From Streptomyces ambofaciens ATCC 23877 (GTDB lineage: Bacteria > Actinomycetota > Actinomycetes > Streptomycetales > Streptomycetaceae), in assembly GCF_001267885.1 (NCBI RefSeq), contig NZ_CP012382.1, positions 248,001 to 312,000 of the forward strand: DNA of 64,000 nt. Direction: 5' to 3'. The notes beneath the pieces are model-generated. The model was not told the DNA's origin. It did no database searches and worked only from the letters and a program-made list of their open reading frames with translations. Positions 33,940 through 42,524 of the stretch are shown in pieces. A program made the translations under genes and the position numbers. Position 1 is the stretch's first letter. Every line of letters begins with the position of its first letter.

Positions 33940-36825
33940 ATGCGAACCCGTGCACCATCGAGAGCCGCGACCGGACACGGTCTGGTGCGTCTGCTGCTCG
34001 CACTCGCGATATGCCTGGGCCTGACATCACCCCTGATGACGCAGACCGCCGACGCGGCCGGGACCAGCCTGTCCAACCCCGACTTCGAGTCCGGCGACCT
34101 CAGCGGCTGGACCACCACCGGAACCGCCTTCACCGGAGCGGTCACCGACGACCCGGGCTGGGGCTGGGGCTGCTGCTTCAACCAGCAGGGCTCCTACCAC
34201 CTGTGGGGATTCGCCGCGGGCGGTGACGCCGCCACCGGGACGCTGACGTCCGAGCCGTTCACCCTGACCGGCACCGGCATGGTCAGCGCCCTGGTCTCCG
34301 GCGGCCGCAACGAGAACGACCTCTACGCGGCCCTGACGACCCTCGACGGAACCGTTCTGCACAAGGCCACCGGGACCGACGACGAGGCGTACCGCCGCGT
34401 CACCTGGGACGCCCGCGAACACCTCGGCAAGCAACTGCGCGTCACCGTCGTGGACAAGGCCACCGGCGGCTGGGGCCACATCAACCTCGACGACGTCCGC
34501 GTCGGCACCGACCCCGCACCCGATCCCTCCCAGCGGGGACTCGCCGCCCACTGGGACTTCACCGAGGGGAAGGGCACCACGACCAGGGAGAAGGTCAGCC
34601 AGGCCGCCGACCCCGTCAGCTACGTCTTCACCGACGCGCAGTACAAGCCCGACAGCGACCCGCTCTGGCGCCCGAAGAACGAAGCCGACGGCGTACTCTC
34701 CGGCGCGCTGCTGTTCGACGGCTACTCCACCTGGGTCACCCGCGCCGCGGCGCAGACACAGCTGCCCACGGACGGCCTGACCGTCGAGGCATGGGTCGCA
34801 CCGCGCGCGTTCGAGTGGGGAGACGACGGCAAACCGTCGGCCGTCGTCAACCAGCAGGACAAGGCGGCCAAGCGCGGCCTCTCCCTCGGGGTCGGCCGAC
34901 ACGGCAGGTGGCAGTTCGGCATCGGCACCGGCGACGCGTGGCACGAGGTGACGGTCCCGAAGCCGGCGGCCCTGGCCGCGGGCAAGTGGGCGCACCTGTC
35001 CGCCGTGTTCGCTCCGAGCGAGGGCGCGATCCGGCTCTTCCTGAACGGCGAGCAGGTCGCCGAGGCCGCCGTCCCCACCGGCGCGCGGCTGGCCAAGGCC
35101 GACGTTCCCCTGATCATCGGCCGTCACAACCAGCCCGCGATCATCAACGGCACGTTCGCCGTCAACATGTTCAACGGACTCATCGACGAGGTGAAGATCC
35201 ACAACAGCGCCCTCGCCCCCGCGGCGGTCACGGCCGGCCACCAGAAGGACGTACAGACCTTCGCGGGCGGCACCACCCCCAAGGCCCGGATGGAGATGGA
35301 CCGCTCCCGGTACGACGGTGACCGCTACCGTCCCGGCTACCACTTCACCGCCCCGAACCACTGGATGAACGAGCCCCACGCCCCCATCCAGTACAAGGGC
35401 AAATACCACCTCTTCTACCAGCACAACTCCCACGGCCCCTACTGGCACAACATCGCCTGGGGGCACGCGGTGAGCGAGGACCTGGTCCACTGGCGCGACC
35501 TGCCCGTCGCCCTCGCGCCCACCGAGGACACCGTGGCCCCCGACGGGGTCTGGTCCGGCGATGCCGCCTACGACGAGAACGGCGTGCCCGTCCTGCTGTT
35601 CACCGCCGGCAATGACTCCCAGCGCCCCAACCAGGCGACCGGCCTCGCCCGCCCCGTCGACCCCGGCGACAGCGACCTGGTCGAGTGGAAGATGCACCCC
35701 ACCCTCGTCACCAGCCAGACCGCCGACCTGAACGTCGGTGCCGGACGCAAGGTCCGCTTCGGCGACTTCCGCGACCCCTTCGTCTGGAAGGAGGGCGACA
35801 CCTGGTTCCAGCTGATGGGCTCCGGCGTCCAGACCACCGACGGCAAGGACATCGGCGGCACCGCGCTCCTCTACACCTCCAAGAACCTCACCGACTGGAC
35901 CTACTCGGGCCCTCTGATGACCGGTGACGTGGCGGCCCACCCCAAGACCGGCCAGGTCTGGGAGCTGCCCACCTTCCTTCCCATCGGAAAGGACGCCCAG
36001 GGCCGCGAGCGCCGGGCCCTGCTCATCAACCCGGCCTTCCCCGCCGGCCCCGGCGAGTACAGCAGCAAGTACGTCTACTACTGGGTCGGCACCTGGGACG
36101 CCCAGGCCCGCCGCTGGACCCCCGACACCACCGAGCCCCGGCTCATGGACTACGGCGACCACTTCACCGGCCCCAGCGGAACAGTGGACGACAAGGGCCG
36201 CTCCCTCGTCTTCAGCATCGCCCAGGACCGTCGCACCGAACGCGCCCACTACGACGCCGGCTGGGCCCACAACGCGGGCCTGCCCATCGAACTGTCCATG
36301 CGGCCCGACGGTGACCTCGGATTCCGCCCCGTGGAGGAGGTCTCCCGCCTCCACACCGGCGAACCACTCCTGGACATCAGCACGCCGACCACTCTCGCCG
36401 ACGCCAACACCCGCCTGGCCGGCATCAAGGGAGACATGCTCCACATCAAGCTCACCCTGGAACGCGGCAGCGCCGACACCTTCGGACTCGACGTGCTCCG
36501 CAGCCCCGGGGACGAAGAACGCACCCGCCTCTTCTACGACGCCCCCGCAGGACAGCTGGGCGTCGACCGGACGCGCTCCGGGAACAACTCCAGTGCCGAA
36601 CCCGGCTTCGGTATCCACAAGGGCCCGCTGGCTCTCTCCCACGGCACCCTGACCCTCGACGTGTTCCTCGACCGCTCGATGGTCGAGGCGTACGCGAACA
36701 ACCACAAGTCCATCACCACCCGCGCCTACCCCTTCCGCCAGGACTCCCTTGGCCTGCGCCTCTTCGGCGACGGCAGCACCGTCAAGTCCATGACCGTCTG
36801 GAAGATGGGCAACATGACCGACTGA
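33940..36825 (+). CDS. Secreted multidomain GH32 fructanase (N-terminal sandwich-LamG-GH32)
   Basis: A 961-residue exported paralogue of the preceding enzyme with the same modules in permuted order. Signal peptide to about residue 40 (LVRLLLALAICLGLTSPLMT). Carbohydrate-binding-like sandwich at about 42-185 (NPDFESGDLSGWTTTGTAFT ... GGWGHINLDDVRV). LamG at about 195-430 (LTVEAWVAPRAFEWGDDGK). GH32 from about 450 with HWMNEPHAPIQYKG (Glu478), FRDPFVWKE (Asp612) and VWELPTFLP (Glu675). GGAGG precedes the ATG. It lies 107 bases after the first enzyme and is probably cotranscribed. A strong terminator follows. Confidence 0.9.
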   Translation: MRTRAPSRAATGHGLVRLLLALAICLGLTSPLMTQTADAAGTSLSNPDFESGDLSGWTTTGTAFTGAVTDDPGWGWGCCFNQQGSYHLWGFAAGGDAATGTLTSEPFTLTGTGMVSALVSGGRNENDLYAALTTLDGTVLHKATGTDDEAYRRVTWDAREHLGKQLRVTVVDKATGGWGHINLDDVRVGTDPAPDPSQRGLAAHWDFTEGKGTTTREKVSQAADPVSYVFTDAQYKPDSDPLWRPKNEADGVLSGALLFDGYSTWVTRAAAQTQLPTDGLTVEAWVAPRAFEWGDDGKPSAVVNQQDKAAKRGLSLGVGRHGRWQFGIGTGDAWHEVTVPKPAALAAGKWAHLSAVFAPSEGAIRLFLNGEQVAEAAVPTGARLAKADVPLIIGRHNQPAIINGTFAVNMFNGLIDEVKIHNSALAPAAVTAGHQKDVQTFAGGTTPKARMEMDRSRYDGDRYRPGYHFTAPNHWMNEPHAPIQYKGKYHLFYQHNSHGPYWHNIAWGHAVSEDLVHWRDLPVALAPTEDTVAPDGVWSGDAAYDENGVPVLLFTAGNDSQRPNQATGLARPVDPGDSDLVEWKMHPTLVTSQTADLNVGAGRKVRFGDFRDPFVWKEGDTWFQLMGSGVQTTDGKDIGGTALLYTSKNLTDWTYSGPLMTGDVAAHPKTGQVWELPTFLPIGKDAQGRERRALLINPAFPAGPGEYSSKYVYYWVGTWDAQARRWTPDTTEPRLMDYGDHFTGPSGTVDDKGRSLVFSIAQDRRTERAHYDAGWAHNAGLPIELSMRPDGDLGFRPVEEVSRLHTGEPLLDISTPTTLADANTRLAGIKGDMLHIKLTLERGSADTFGLDVLRSPGDEERTRLFYDAPAGQLGVDRTRSGNNSSAEPGFGIHKGPLALSHGTLTLDVFLDRSMVEAYANNHKSITTRAYPFRQDSLGLRLFGDGSTVKSMTVWKMGNMTD

Positions 36826-36877
36826 CCCAGGCGCTCAACCGCACACCTGGACGACAGCCCGGCCCGTAGCCCGGCCG

Positions 36878-36910
36878 CTGCAGCCCCGAGTCCTGGGCTC
36901 GGGGCTGCAG
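36878..36910 (+). terminator. Terminator hairpin after secreted GH32 pair
   Basis: Perfect 13-bp stem CTGCAGCCCCGAG / CTCGGGGCTGCAG with a seven-base loop, 52 bases past the stop codon. Confidence 0.78.
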
Positions 36911-36984
36911 GCGTTCAACTCTTGCGTAGTTTGCGGCTTGAACAGCGCTCTGCTCGGGTCGGCGACCGCGGAGGAGCCGGGAGC

Positions 36985-37060
36985 GAAGTCCGGGTCCGGG
37001 GGCGGAGTCCGGGTCCGGGGGCGGAGTCCGAGTCCGGGGGCGGAGTCCGAGTCCGGGGGC
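36985..37060. repeat. 19-bp tandem repeat, four copies
   Basis: Unit GGAGTCCGGGTCCGGGGGC (with GAAGTCC in the first and GAGTCC variants later) begins at 36985, 37004, 37023 and 37042. It lies in the gene-free stretch 36911-37456, where no coding sequence is evident. The 19-base period would shift frame at every copy, arguing against coding. Confidence 0.75.
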
Positions 37061-37456
37061 AGCAACCTCCGCAGGCGGCCACGCCCGCCATCCGTGGCAG
37101 CCGCGGCGCACCGGGACCGAGGAAGCCTGGCCGGGGTCGCATCCCGGGAAAAAGGGAGACCGCGCGCGCCGCCCGGATGGAGCAGCCCACCCAGTTCGAA
37201 GGCTGGCCCGCCCGGCAGTGGTGTCGCGTGCCGCAGCTCTGAGCGGGCCTCGGCGAGCATCGGCCGGATCGGCGGAGTCAAGGACACGACACCCGGTGTA
37301 CGCCGTGCGGGCCACCGGCGCCCGCCGGACGCGCCCGACTCATGGACCCGTACCCCTACCGACGAGACCATCATTCACATAACAGTACAGAGCAGACGAA
37401 TACGGGCACGCGTCGAGGGCACTCCGTCCCCGACCCCACAGGAACGGAGCCACCCA

Positions 37457-37720
37457 ATGATCGTCAAGAAGATGCATGACATGGGCGTCAAGAGCGAGCA
37501 CGCCTACCTGGCCGCCTTCGCCTCCATCGGCCTCACCGTCGTCGCCTGGGCCACCAGCCTCAAAGTCGAACCTGGCGTCAACGTCGACCGCGCCGACCGC
37601 TGGGGCCTCTTCGTCGGCGAATGGGCGCCCACCTTCTTCGGACTCGGCCTCGCCCTGTCCCACTATGAGCAGCACGACGGCACCCTCACCGACAGCGGCG
37701 TCCACGTTCGCGAGGTCTGA
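37457..37720 (+). CDS. Small membrane protein (87 aa)
   Basis: An 87-residue protein from ATG (MIVKKMHDMGVKSEHAYLAA) with one clear hydrophobic segment (AYLAAFASIGLTVVAWATSL) and a second shorter one (WAPTFFGLGLALSHY), suggesting a two-helix membrane protein. GGAG lies at good spacing. It resembles small actinomycete membrane proteins of unknown role. The 260 bases upstream hold no gene. No neighbours suggest a pathway. Confidence 0.65.
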   Translation: MIVKKMHDMGVKSEHAYLAAFASIGLTVVAWATSLKVEPGVNVDRADRWGLFVGEWAPTFFGLGLALSHYEQHDGTLTDSGVHVREV

Positions 37721-38159
37721 CCAGCCGACGAACCGCAGCACCCGCGGCAGCACCCGCACACGGCGGGCGCTGCCGCGTTCGCGTGCCGGACTGTCGGCGC
37801 CACCGGCCAGAAAGAACCACCCACTGACCTGGACCGACGTCAAGGGCGCCCCCGTCCCCCGCGCGTCCGCCGTCGCCTACGACAAGACGTCCGCCGACCG
37901 ACGGAAGGCCGCGAGAGGAGGCCGGCGCGCGGATGTCGGGGTCGCCTAGGTGACTGCCGGTGCCACGAGGCTGACGTGCGAACAGCCGCCTCTGCGCATA
38001 CGAGGCCGACCAGCCCAGGCGCAACGATGGGAGCGGCGACTCAGGACCGCCGACCTGCTGGCCTCCTCTGTCACGGACCCGCAAATTCTCCCCCGCAGCT
38101 TCACATTTCCTCCACACTGCCGCTACCGTCAACGCTTCAACAATCACCTCGGGGGGATC
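37721..38159. other. Intergenic with a possible coding remnant
   Basis: From about 37824 the plus strand reads LTWTDVKGAPVPRASAVAYD then KTSADRRKAARGG to a stop at 37949, protein-like but without a start codon or ribosome site. It could be a relic. The final 60 bases, with CTTCAACAATCACC before GGGGGG, form the leader of the Excalibur-domain gene. Confidence 0.4.
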
Positions 38160-38645
38160 ATGGCCAACCCATTCACGCCGTCGGCATCAGGACGACCCGC
38201 ACCGAAGTGGGCGAAGAAGCGCTACGTCGGGCCCGCCCTCGCCCTAGCCTTCTTCCTCGGGATCGGAGCCGGCACCGGCGACACCCAACCAGACGACGAC
38301 GCCAAGACCGTCGCCGCCAAGCCCCGACCCACCGTGACCGTCACCGCCACAGAAACCGCCAGCACTGAACCCGAGCCGGCCCCCACCGTGACGGAAACCG
38401 TCGAGGTTGAGGTCGAAGTCACCGAGACCGTCACCGCCGCCCCCGCCTACGACAACAGCGGCAGCGGCAGCGGCAGCGGCAGCGGCAGCGGAGGAAGCGA
38501 CAGCGACGACAGCGGCAGCAGCGTCTACTACGAAAACTGTGCAGCCGCCCGCGCCGCCGGAGCGGCACCCGTTCAAGCGGGCGAGCCCGGCTACGGCCGC
38601 CACCTCGACCGCGACGGCGACGGCACCGGCTGCGACTGGGGCTGA
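38160..38645 (+). CDS. Membrane-anchored Excalibur-domain protein
   Basis: A 161-residue protein: short cytoplasmic tail (KWAKKRYVG), one membrane helix (PALALAFFLGIGAG), a Thr/Glu/Val-rich extracellular stalk (TVTVTATETASTEPEPAPTV), a Gly-Ser run, and a C-terminal Excalibur calcium-binding domain. The domain includes YYENCAAARAAGAAPVQAGE and the EF-hand-like DRDGDGTGCDW. Such domains are found on surface proteins and nucleases; none is fused here. The start is ATG with GGGGGG upstream. Its N-terminus is clearly related to that of the PASTA protein at 38954, suggesting the two share an anchoring module. Confidence 0.8.
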   Translation: MANPFTPSASGRPAPKWAKKRYVGPALALAFFLGIGAGTGDTQPDDDAKTVAAKPRPTVTVTATETASTEPEPAPTVTETVEVEVEVTETVTAAPAYDNSGSGSGSGSGSGGSDSDDSGSSVYYENCAAARAAGAAPVQAGEPGYGRHLDRDGDGTGCDWG

Positions 38646-38653
38646 CAGACAAT

Positions 38654-38685
38654 GGCCCGCCGAGACGGGGGATGCTCGGCGGGCC
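38654..38685 (+). terminator. Terminator after Excalibur gene
   Basis: Perfect 11-bp stem GGCCCGCCGAG/CTCGGCGGGCC with a 10-base loop, starting eight bases after the stop codon. Confidence 0.75.
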
Positions 38686-38953
38686 CGCGGTCAGTTTGGC
38701 ACGACTCATGACAGGACGGGCGGCCTCGGCGTTCCGTGACCGAGCGGTCGCCATGTTGGCAACCATCTCCGAGTGAAGCTCTTCGGGGTGCCCCGCGACC
38801 GCAGTTCTGCCTACGGGGAGGCGCCGTGGTCGACACGGCCTGGGGCTAGACCCTTGCGGGGCGCAGCAATGTCACGGACAGGTGAACTCCGTTCACGGAT
38901 CGTCCACATGTGGTTTAACGTGTTCCAGCGTTCAACCTTGCTTTGGGGGATCC

Positions 38954-39730
38954 ATGTCGTACAACCAGCCGCCGCCCGCCCAGCCGACGTTCATCGGCCC
39001 GCCTGCGGGCCAGCCAGGCGGGAAGCCGAAGTGGGCACGGAAGCGCGTCGCCATTCCGGCCTTCTGTCTGATCTTCTTCGTCGGCGTCGGAATCGGCTCG
39101 TCCGGCAGCAACGGCGACCAGGAGAAGACGAGCAGCAGCGCAAAGCCGCAGCCGACCGTCACGGTCACCGAGACCGCCGCAGCCAAGCCGGCCAAGGACG
39201 ATGCGAAGCCCGCGAAGGACGAGAAGCCGGCGCCCGGCAAGGACGACGAGAAGGCGACGGTGCCGAACTTCGTCGGCATGGGCCTGCAGTCGGCGCAGGA
39301 CAAGGCGCAGGAGGTCGGCTTCTCCGAACTCACCTCGCATGATGCGCTCGGCCGGGACCGGATGCAGGCCTTCGACCGGAACTGGAAGGTGTGCAGCCAG
39401 AGCGTGGAGGCGGGCACGTCCACATCGACGGACACCGACCTGGATTTCGGCGCGGTGAAGCTGGAAGAGGGGTGCCCGGCGAAGGACGAGAAGCCGCCGT
39501 CCGCTGAGGGCGGGAAGATGCCGGACTTCACGGGCAAGTCGGTTAAGGCGGCCCGTGGTGCCCTTGACTCTGGAGCGTCGATCACGGTGAACGATGCGTC
39601 GGCCGAGGATCGGATGGTGCTGATGGAGTCCAACTGGAAGGTCTGCTCCCAGACACCGGCCGCGGGCACTTCGCTGAACGGTCAGCCGGTGGAGCTTACG
39701 GCGGTCAAGTTCGAGGAGTCCTGCCAGTAG
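38954..39730 (+). CDS. Membrane-anchored two-PASTA-domain protein
   Basis: A 258-residue protein with the same N-terminal plan as the Excalibur protein: Pro-rich tail, KPKWARKRVAIPAFCLIFFV helix, then a Thr/Lys-rich linker (PTVTVTETAAAKPAKDDAKP). Outside are two PASTA-like domains: VPNFVGMGLQSAQDKAQEVG ending WKVCSQSVEAGTSTS, and MPDFTGKSVKAARGALDSGA ending WKVCSQTPAAGTSLN. PASTA domains bind peptidoglycan fragments or beta-lactams. No kinase is attached. The conserved Cys in each repeat and at KLEEGC/KFEESC ends suggests disulfides. GGGGG precedes the ATG. Confidence 0.8.
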   Translation: MSYNQPPPAQPTFIGPPAGQPGGKPKWARKRVAIPAFCLIFFVGVGIGSSGSNGDQEKTSSSAKPQPTVTVTETAAAKPAKDDAKPAKDEKPAPGKDDEKATVPNFVGMGLQSAQDKAQEVGFSELTSHDALGRDRMQAFDRNWKVCSQSVEAGTSTSTDTDLDFGAVKLEEGCPAKDEKPPSAEGGKMPDFTGKSVKAARGALDSGASITVNDASAEDRMVLMESNWKVCSQTPAAGTSLNGQPVELTAVKFEESCQ

Positions 39731-39754
39731 GGGTGGGGCTGAGAGAGGGAACCC

Positions 39755-39972
39755 AGGCGCGTTCGCGCGACTGCGGCGACGGCCGCTCTGCTTCTGGCTT
39801 CTCTGACCGCGTGCGGCGGTAGCGGTGACGGCGGCGGAAAGGCTGATCGATGTCGAAGCCGAAGGCCGCGGCGTCGAAAGACGCCGGCGAGCCGAAGGTC
39901 GACCGTATGGCCGACGACGTGAGCCAAGCCAGGGGCGCCGGCCACATCGGTCCGCCGGGCAGCCACGACTGA
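39755..39972 (+). pseudogene. Small lipoprotein gene with lost start codon and frameshift
   Basis: After GAGAGAGGGAACCC, where a start is expected, the codon is AGG (39755-39757). From there the frame reads RVRATAATAALLLASLTACG, a complete lipoprotein signal with lipobox. After GGSGDGGGKADR the reading shifts: a different frame gives MSKPKAAASKDAGEPKVDRM then ADDVSQARGAGHIGPPGSHD and TGA. The natural reading is an ATG to AGG start loss plus one frameshift. The second piece alone (ATG at 39850) would encode 40 residues. Confidence 0.5.
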
Positions 39973-40087
39973 CTCCCGCGAGAGCGATGGCGCGGGATGG
40001 AGCGCTCAACGGCGCCCGAGGCGCCGAGGCGTCGCGACCGGCCCACCCGGGATGCGGCAGCCCAGGTCAGCGTCGAAGGTGGGTCAC

Positions 40088-40357
40088 ATGGCGATCGTCG
40101 TGCTGCGCGAGCTGCGCAAGAAGCTTCCCGAGGACCTCGGCCCGGGCGATCCGGTCTCGGAGATCGAGGCAGTACACGCGGGACCAGCCGACCCCGACAC
40201 TCCCGGCGGCGTGGGCGACCGGACGTTCTGCGGTAAGCCGACCCTGGACATGGAGCGCGTGAACTACCAGGGCACGCAACCGGGCGCATCCTGGTCACCG
40301 CCCGATCTGAAACGTTGGGAGTGCTCCGACTGCGCCGAAGCACTCCGTTCGCTGTAG
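40088..40357 (+). CDS. Small hypothetical protein (89 aa)
   Basis: An 89-residue frame from ATG with AAGGTGG six bases upstream: MAIVVLRELRKKLPEDLGPG then TFCGKPTLDMERVNYQGTQP and DLKRWECSDCAEALRSL. Two Cys pairs (FCGKP; CSDC) could bind zinc. It is charged and lacks a signal or membrane helix. Streptomycetes carry many such small proteins near regulatory genes. The family is not named here. The codon pattern is genuine. Confidence 0.6.
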   Translation: MAIVVLRELRKKLPEDLGPGDPVSEIEAVHAGPADPDTPGGVGDRTFCGKPTLDMERVNYQGTQPGASWSPPDLKRWECSDCAEALRSL

Positions 40358-40596
40358 TCCTCCGGGCGTTCGTCGTCCTCCCGTCTAGCGGGCAAGAACA
40401 CGGGAACGAACCGTCGCCCCGGCGGTGAGCGCATGCCGAGCCCCAGCGAGACTGGAAACGATGGTGGGTGAGCAGCGCGCGTGATGGACCGAACGAGCGA
40501 GCCGCCGAAGGGCTACTGCGTGGCGCTTAAATGCACGACGGAGCCCGGTAGCCATGCTGGTTCCCCTGTGCCCTCTTGCAGCCCATGGAGATACTC

Positions 40597-41337
40597 GTGA
40601 ACGATCAACCGTCGAGCCCGGCCCTCCCGGCTGTGGTGACCAGAGAGACCTACCAGGAGGCGCGGGACGCTCTGCTCGTACGGGAAAAGGCGCACACGCG
40701 TGAAGGAGATGCGATCGCGGCGGCGCGACGGCGGCTTCCCATGGTGGAGGTCGACGCCACCATCGAGGTCATCGGTGCTGACGGGCCGGTCACCATCCTC
40801 GACGTCTTCGAAGGCCGCAAGCAGCTCATCGCCTACTTCCACGCCTGGTGGCCCGGAAGACCCGCCGCTGGGCAGTGCGAGGGGTGCACCTTCTTCAACA
40901 GTCAGGTTCGCGAGTTGTCCTACCTGCACTCCCGCGATGCCACCTACGCGACGCTCTGCAAGGGCCCGTACCAAGCAAGCGTCCGCTACCGCGACTTTCT
41001 GGGCCTGGACATGCCGTGGTACTCGGTGGAGAAGACGGCACCGCAGCTCCTGGAGGGCCGTGACTGGCAGCGTCACCACCTCGTCTGCTACGTCCGCGAC
41101 GGAAAGCGGGTGTTCGAGACGTACTACACCGGCGGTCGCGGCGTTGAGGTCATGGCACCCACCCACGGACTGCTGGACATGACTGTGTACGGACGCCAGG
41201 AGGAATGGGAGGACTCCCCACGCGGCTGGCCCCAGCCGTGGTACTCCGCGGAGAACCCTGAGGAGTGGCGTTCGAACGGACGCCCCATCGCCCAGTGGTC
41301 CCGCATCGAAGCCGGCCGCTCCGACGAGCTGGCCTGA
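40597..41337 (+). CDS. DUF899 thioredoxin-like protein
   Basis: A 246-residue protein of the DUF899 group, a thioredoxin-fold family. It has RETYQEARDALLVREKAHTR, then VEVDATIEVIGADGPVTILD and the family block RKQLIAYFHAWWPGRPAAGQ followed by CEGCTFFNSQ (CxxC), and later DMPWYSVEKTAPQLL, YVRDGKRVFETYYTGGRGVE and MDMTVYGRQEEWEDSPRGWP-like ending. Role unknown, probably redox. The start is taken as GTG 40597 (VNDQPSSPALP) because GGAG lies seven bases before it; ATG 40585 is an alternative. Confidence 0.8.
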   Translation: MNDQPSSPALPAVVTRETYQEARDALLVREKAHTREGDAIAAARRRLPMVEVDATIEVIGADGPVTILDVFEGRKQLIAYFHAWWPGRPAAGQCEGCTFFNSQVRELSYLHSRDATYATLCKGPYQASVRYRDFLGLDMPWYSVEKTAPQLLEGRDWQRHHLVCYVRDGKRVFETYYTGGRGVEVMAPTHGLLDMTVYGRQEEWEDSPRGWPQPWYSAENPEEWRSNGRPIAQWSRIEAGRSDELA

Positions 41338-41389
41338 GGCGTGTCTCTTTGATCAGTTGATCGGACGCGTCTGTCCGGTTAGTGCACTG

Positions 41390-41450
41390 AGGCGGTGTGG
41401 GGCCGGATCGAGCCGCTGATGCCGGCCACGCTCGCCACGCAGGCTCGCAC
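41390..41450 (+). pseudogene. Possible IS5-type transposase N-terminal scrap
   Basis: Codons read AVWGRIEPLMPA, like the start of many IS5-family transposases (WxRIEPLLP). Nothing else of the gene follows. Very short, so weak. Confidence 0.25.
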
Positions 41451-41498
41451 ATTGCGAGTGACCTACCTCTTGGGCCTGTTCAGTACAGATCGGCCTGT

Positions 41499-42407
41499 TC
41501 AGATGCAGATCACGATCTTTCCTCGGGTGCGTCCGCGCTCGGCGTGCGCGTGGGCGTGGGCGATCCGCTCCAGGGGGTAGGTCTGTTCGATACGGGGTGT
41601 GTAGCGGCCTTGCCCGCCCAGTTCCGCCGCCTCGGACAGGAGAGCGGAGTCGTTCACCGCGTGGGCCACATGCGTGCCCAGGCGCTGCCCGCCCGCTTGG
41701 TCGGCGACCGTCGCGACGCGCTTCGGGTCGCCCGCGATCGCGACGAGTTCGTCCAGGGAGCCGGAGGCCGCGGTGTCGAGCACGATGTCGACGCCGTGCG
41801 GAGCGAGGGTGGTGAGGCGCTGTGCGAGGCCGGGGCCGTAGGTGGTGGGAACGGCACCGAGGGAGGTGAGGAACTCGTGGTTTCGCTCGCTGGCTGTCCC
41901 GATCACGGTGCCGACACCTTGTGCCACGGCGATCTCGACCGCCGCGCTGCCCACGCCTCCGGCGGCGCCCTCGACGAGGAGGGTGCGCCCCGCGAGGGGG
42001 CCGAGCGCGTCGAGCCCACGCATCGCGGTCACGGACGCTAGACCGGCGCCCGCGGCCTGCACGTCATTCCATGTGGCGGGGGTGTGCGCCCAGGCCGAAA
42101 GGATGAACAGTTCCGCGGTCGCGCCGGTAAGGCCGCCCAGACCGAAGACCCGGTCACCGATGCTCACCCCCTGCACCCCGTCACCGATCTCGTCGACCAC
42201 ACCGGCGCCGTCGCGCCCGGGAATGTCGGGCAGAGTCAGGGGGAAGATCTGGTGCAGGGCGCCGGAGCGCAGCTTCCAGTCGATGGGATTGACACTGGCC
42301 GCCGCGACGCGGACACGGATCTCACCGGGTCCGGGGTGGGGGTCGGGGGCCTGCTCGATCACCAGGTTCTCCGCTCCGCCGTATTCGTGGAACCGTGCTG
42401 CGCGCAT
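41499..42407 (-). CDS. Zinc-independent NADPH:quinone oxidoreductase (MDR family)
   Basis: A 302-residue medium-chain reductase of the quinone oxidoreductase type. N-terminal GroES-like domain: MRAARFHEYGGAENLVIEQA, VNPIDWKLRSG, LPDIPGRDGAGVVDEIGDGV. Cofactor domain: AGRTLLVEGAAGGVGSAAVE (AxxGVG) and VIGTASERNHEFLTSLGAVP. It ends RTRGKIVICI. No zinc-binding Cys set. Such enzymes reduce quinones or reactive enones. Its promoter carries a MerR-type operator identical in design to that of the MerR gene at 42835, which likely activates it. Confidence 0.9.
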   Translation of the reverse strand: MRAARFHEYGGAENLVIEQAPDPHPGPGEIRVRVAAASVNPIDWKLRSGALHQIFPLTLPDIPGRDGAGVVDEIGDGVQGVSIGDRVFGLGGLTGATAELFILSAWAHTPATWNDVQAAGAGLASVTAMRGLDALGPLAGRTLLVEGAAGGVGSAAVEIAVAQGVGTVIGTASERNHEFLTSLGAVPTTYGPGLAQRLTTLAPHGVDIVLDTAASGSLDELVAIAGDPKRVATVADQAGGQRLGTHVAHAVNDSALLSEAAELGGQGRYTPRIEQTYPLERIAHAHAHAERGRTRGKIVICI

Positions 42408-42469
42408 GAGGGTCTGCCTTACTTCGACGGGCTGGAATGACGTGTTCCTTCGACGCTCGTCACTCTAGA

Positions 42470-42489
42470 ACCTGACGTTGACGTGAGGT
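42470..42489. promoter_or_regulatory. MerR operator upstream of quinone oxidoreductase gene
   Basis: ACCTGACGTTGACGTGAGGT, a dyad with one mismatch per arm, 63 bases upstream of the oxidoreductase start. On the minus strand TTGCAC and TAGAGT flank it with about 20 bp between, the long spacer expected for MerR. It matches 18 of 20 bases of the site at 42788-42807. Confidence 0.65.
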
Positions 42490-42524
42490 GCAAGCCGCAA
42501 CTGCCGCCCGGCCGGAGGAGGGCA

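Noticed and set aside
34027..36705. An 892-codon minus-strand frame opposite the second secreted GH32 gene
   Set aside because: Composition is low-complexity Gly/Val/Asp and lacks any domain. The plus strand encodes GH32 with catalytic residues.
36985..37060. CRISPR array
   Set aside because: The repeats are contiguous with no spacers. No Cas gene is present anywhere in the window.
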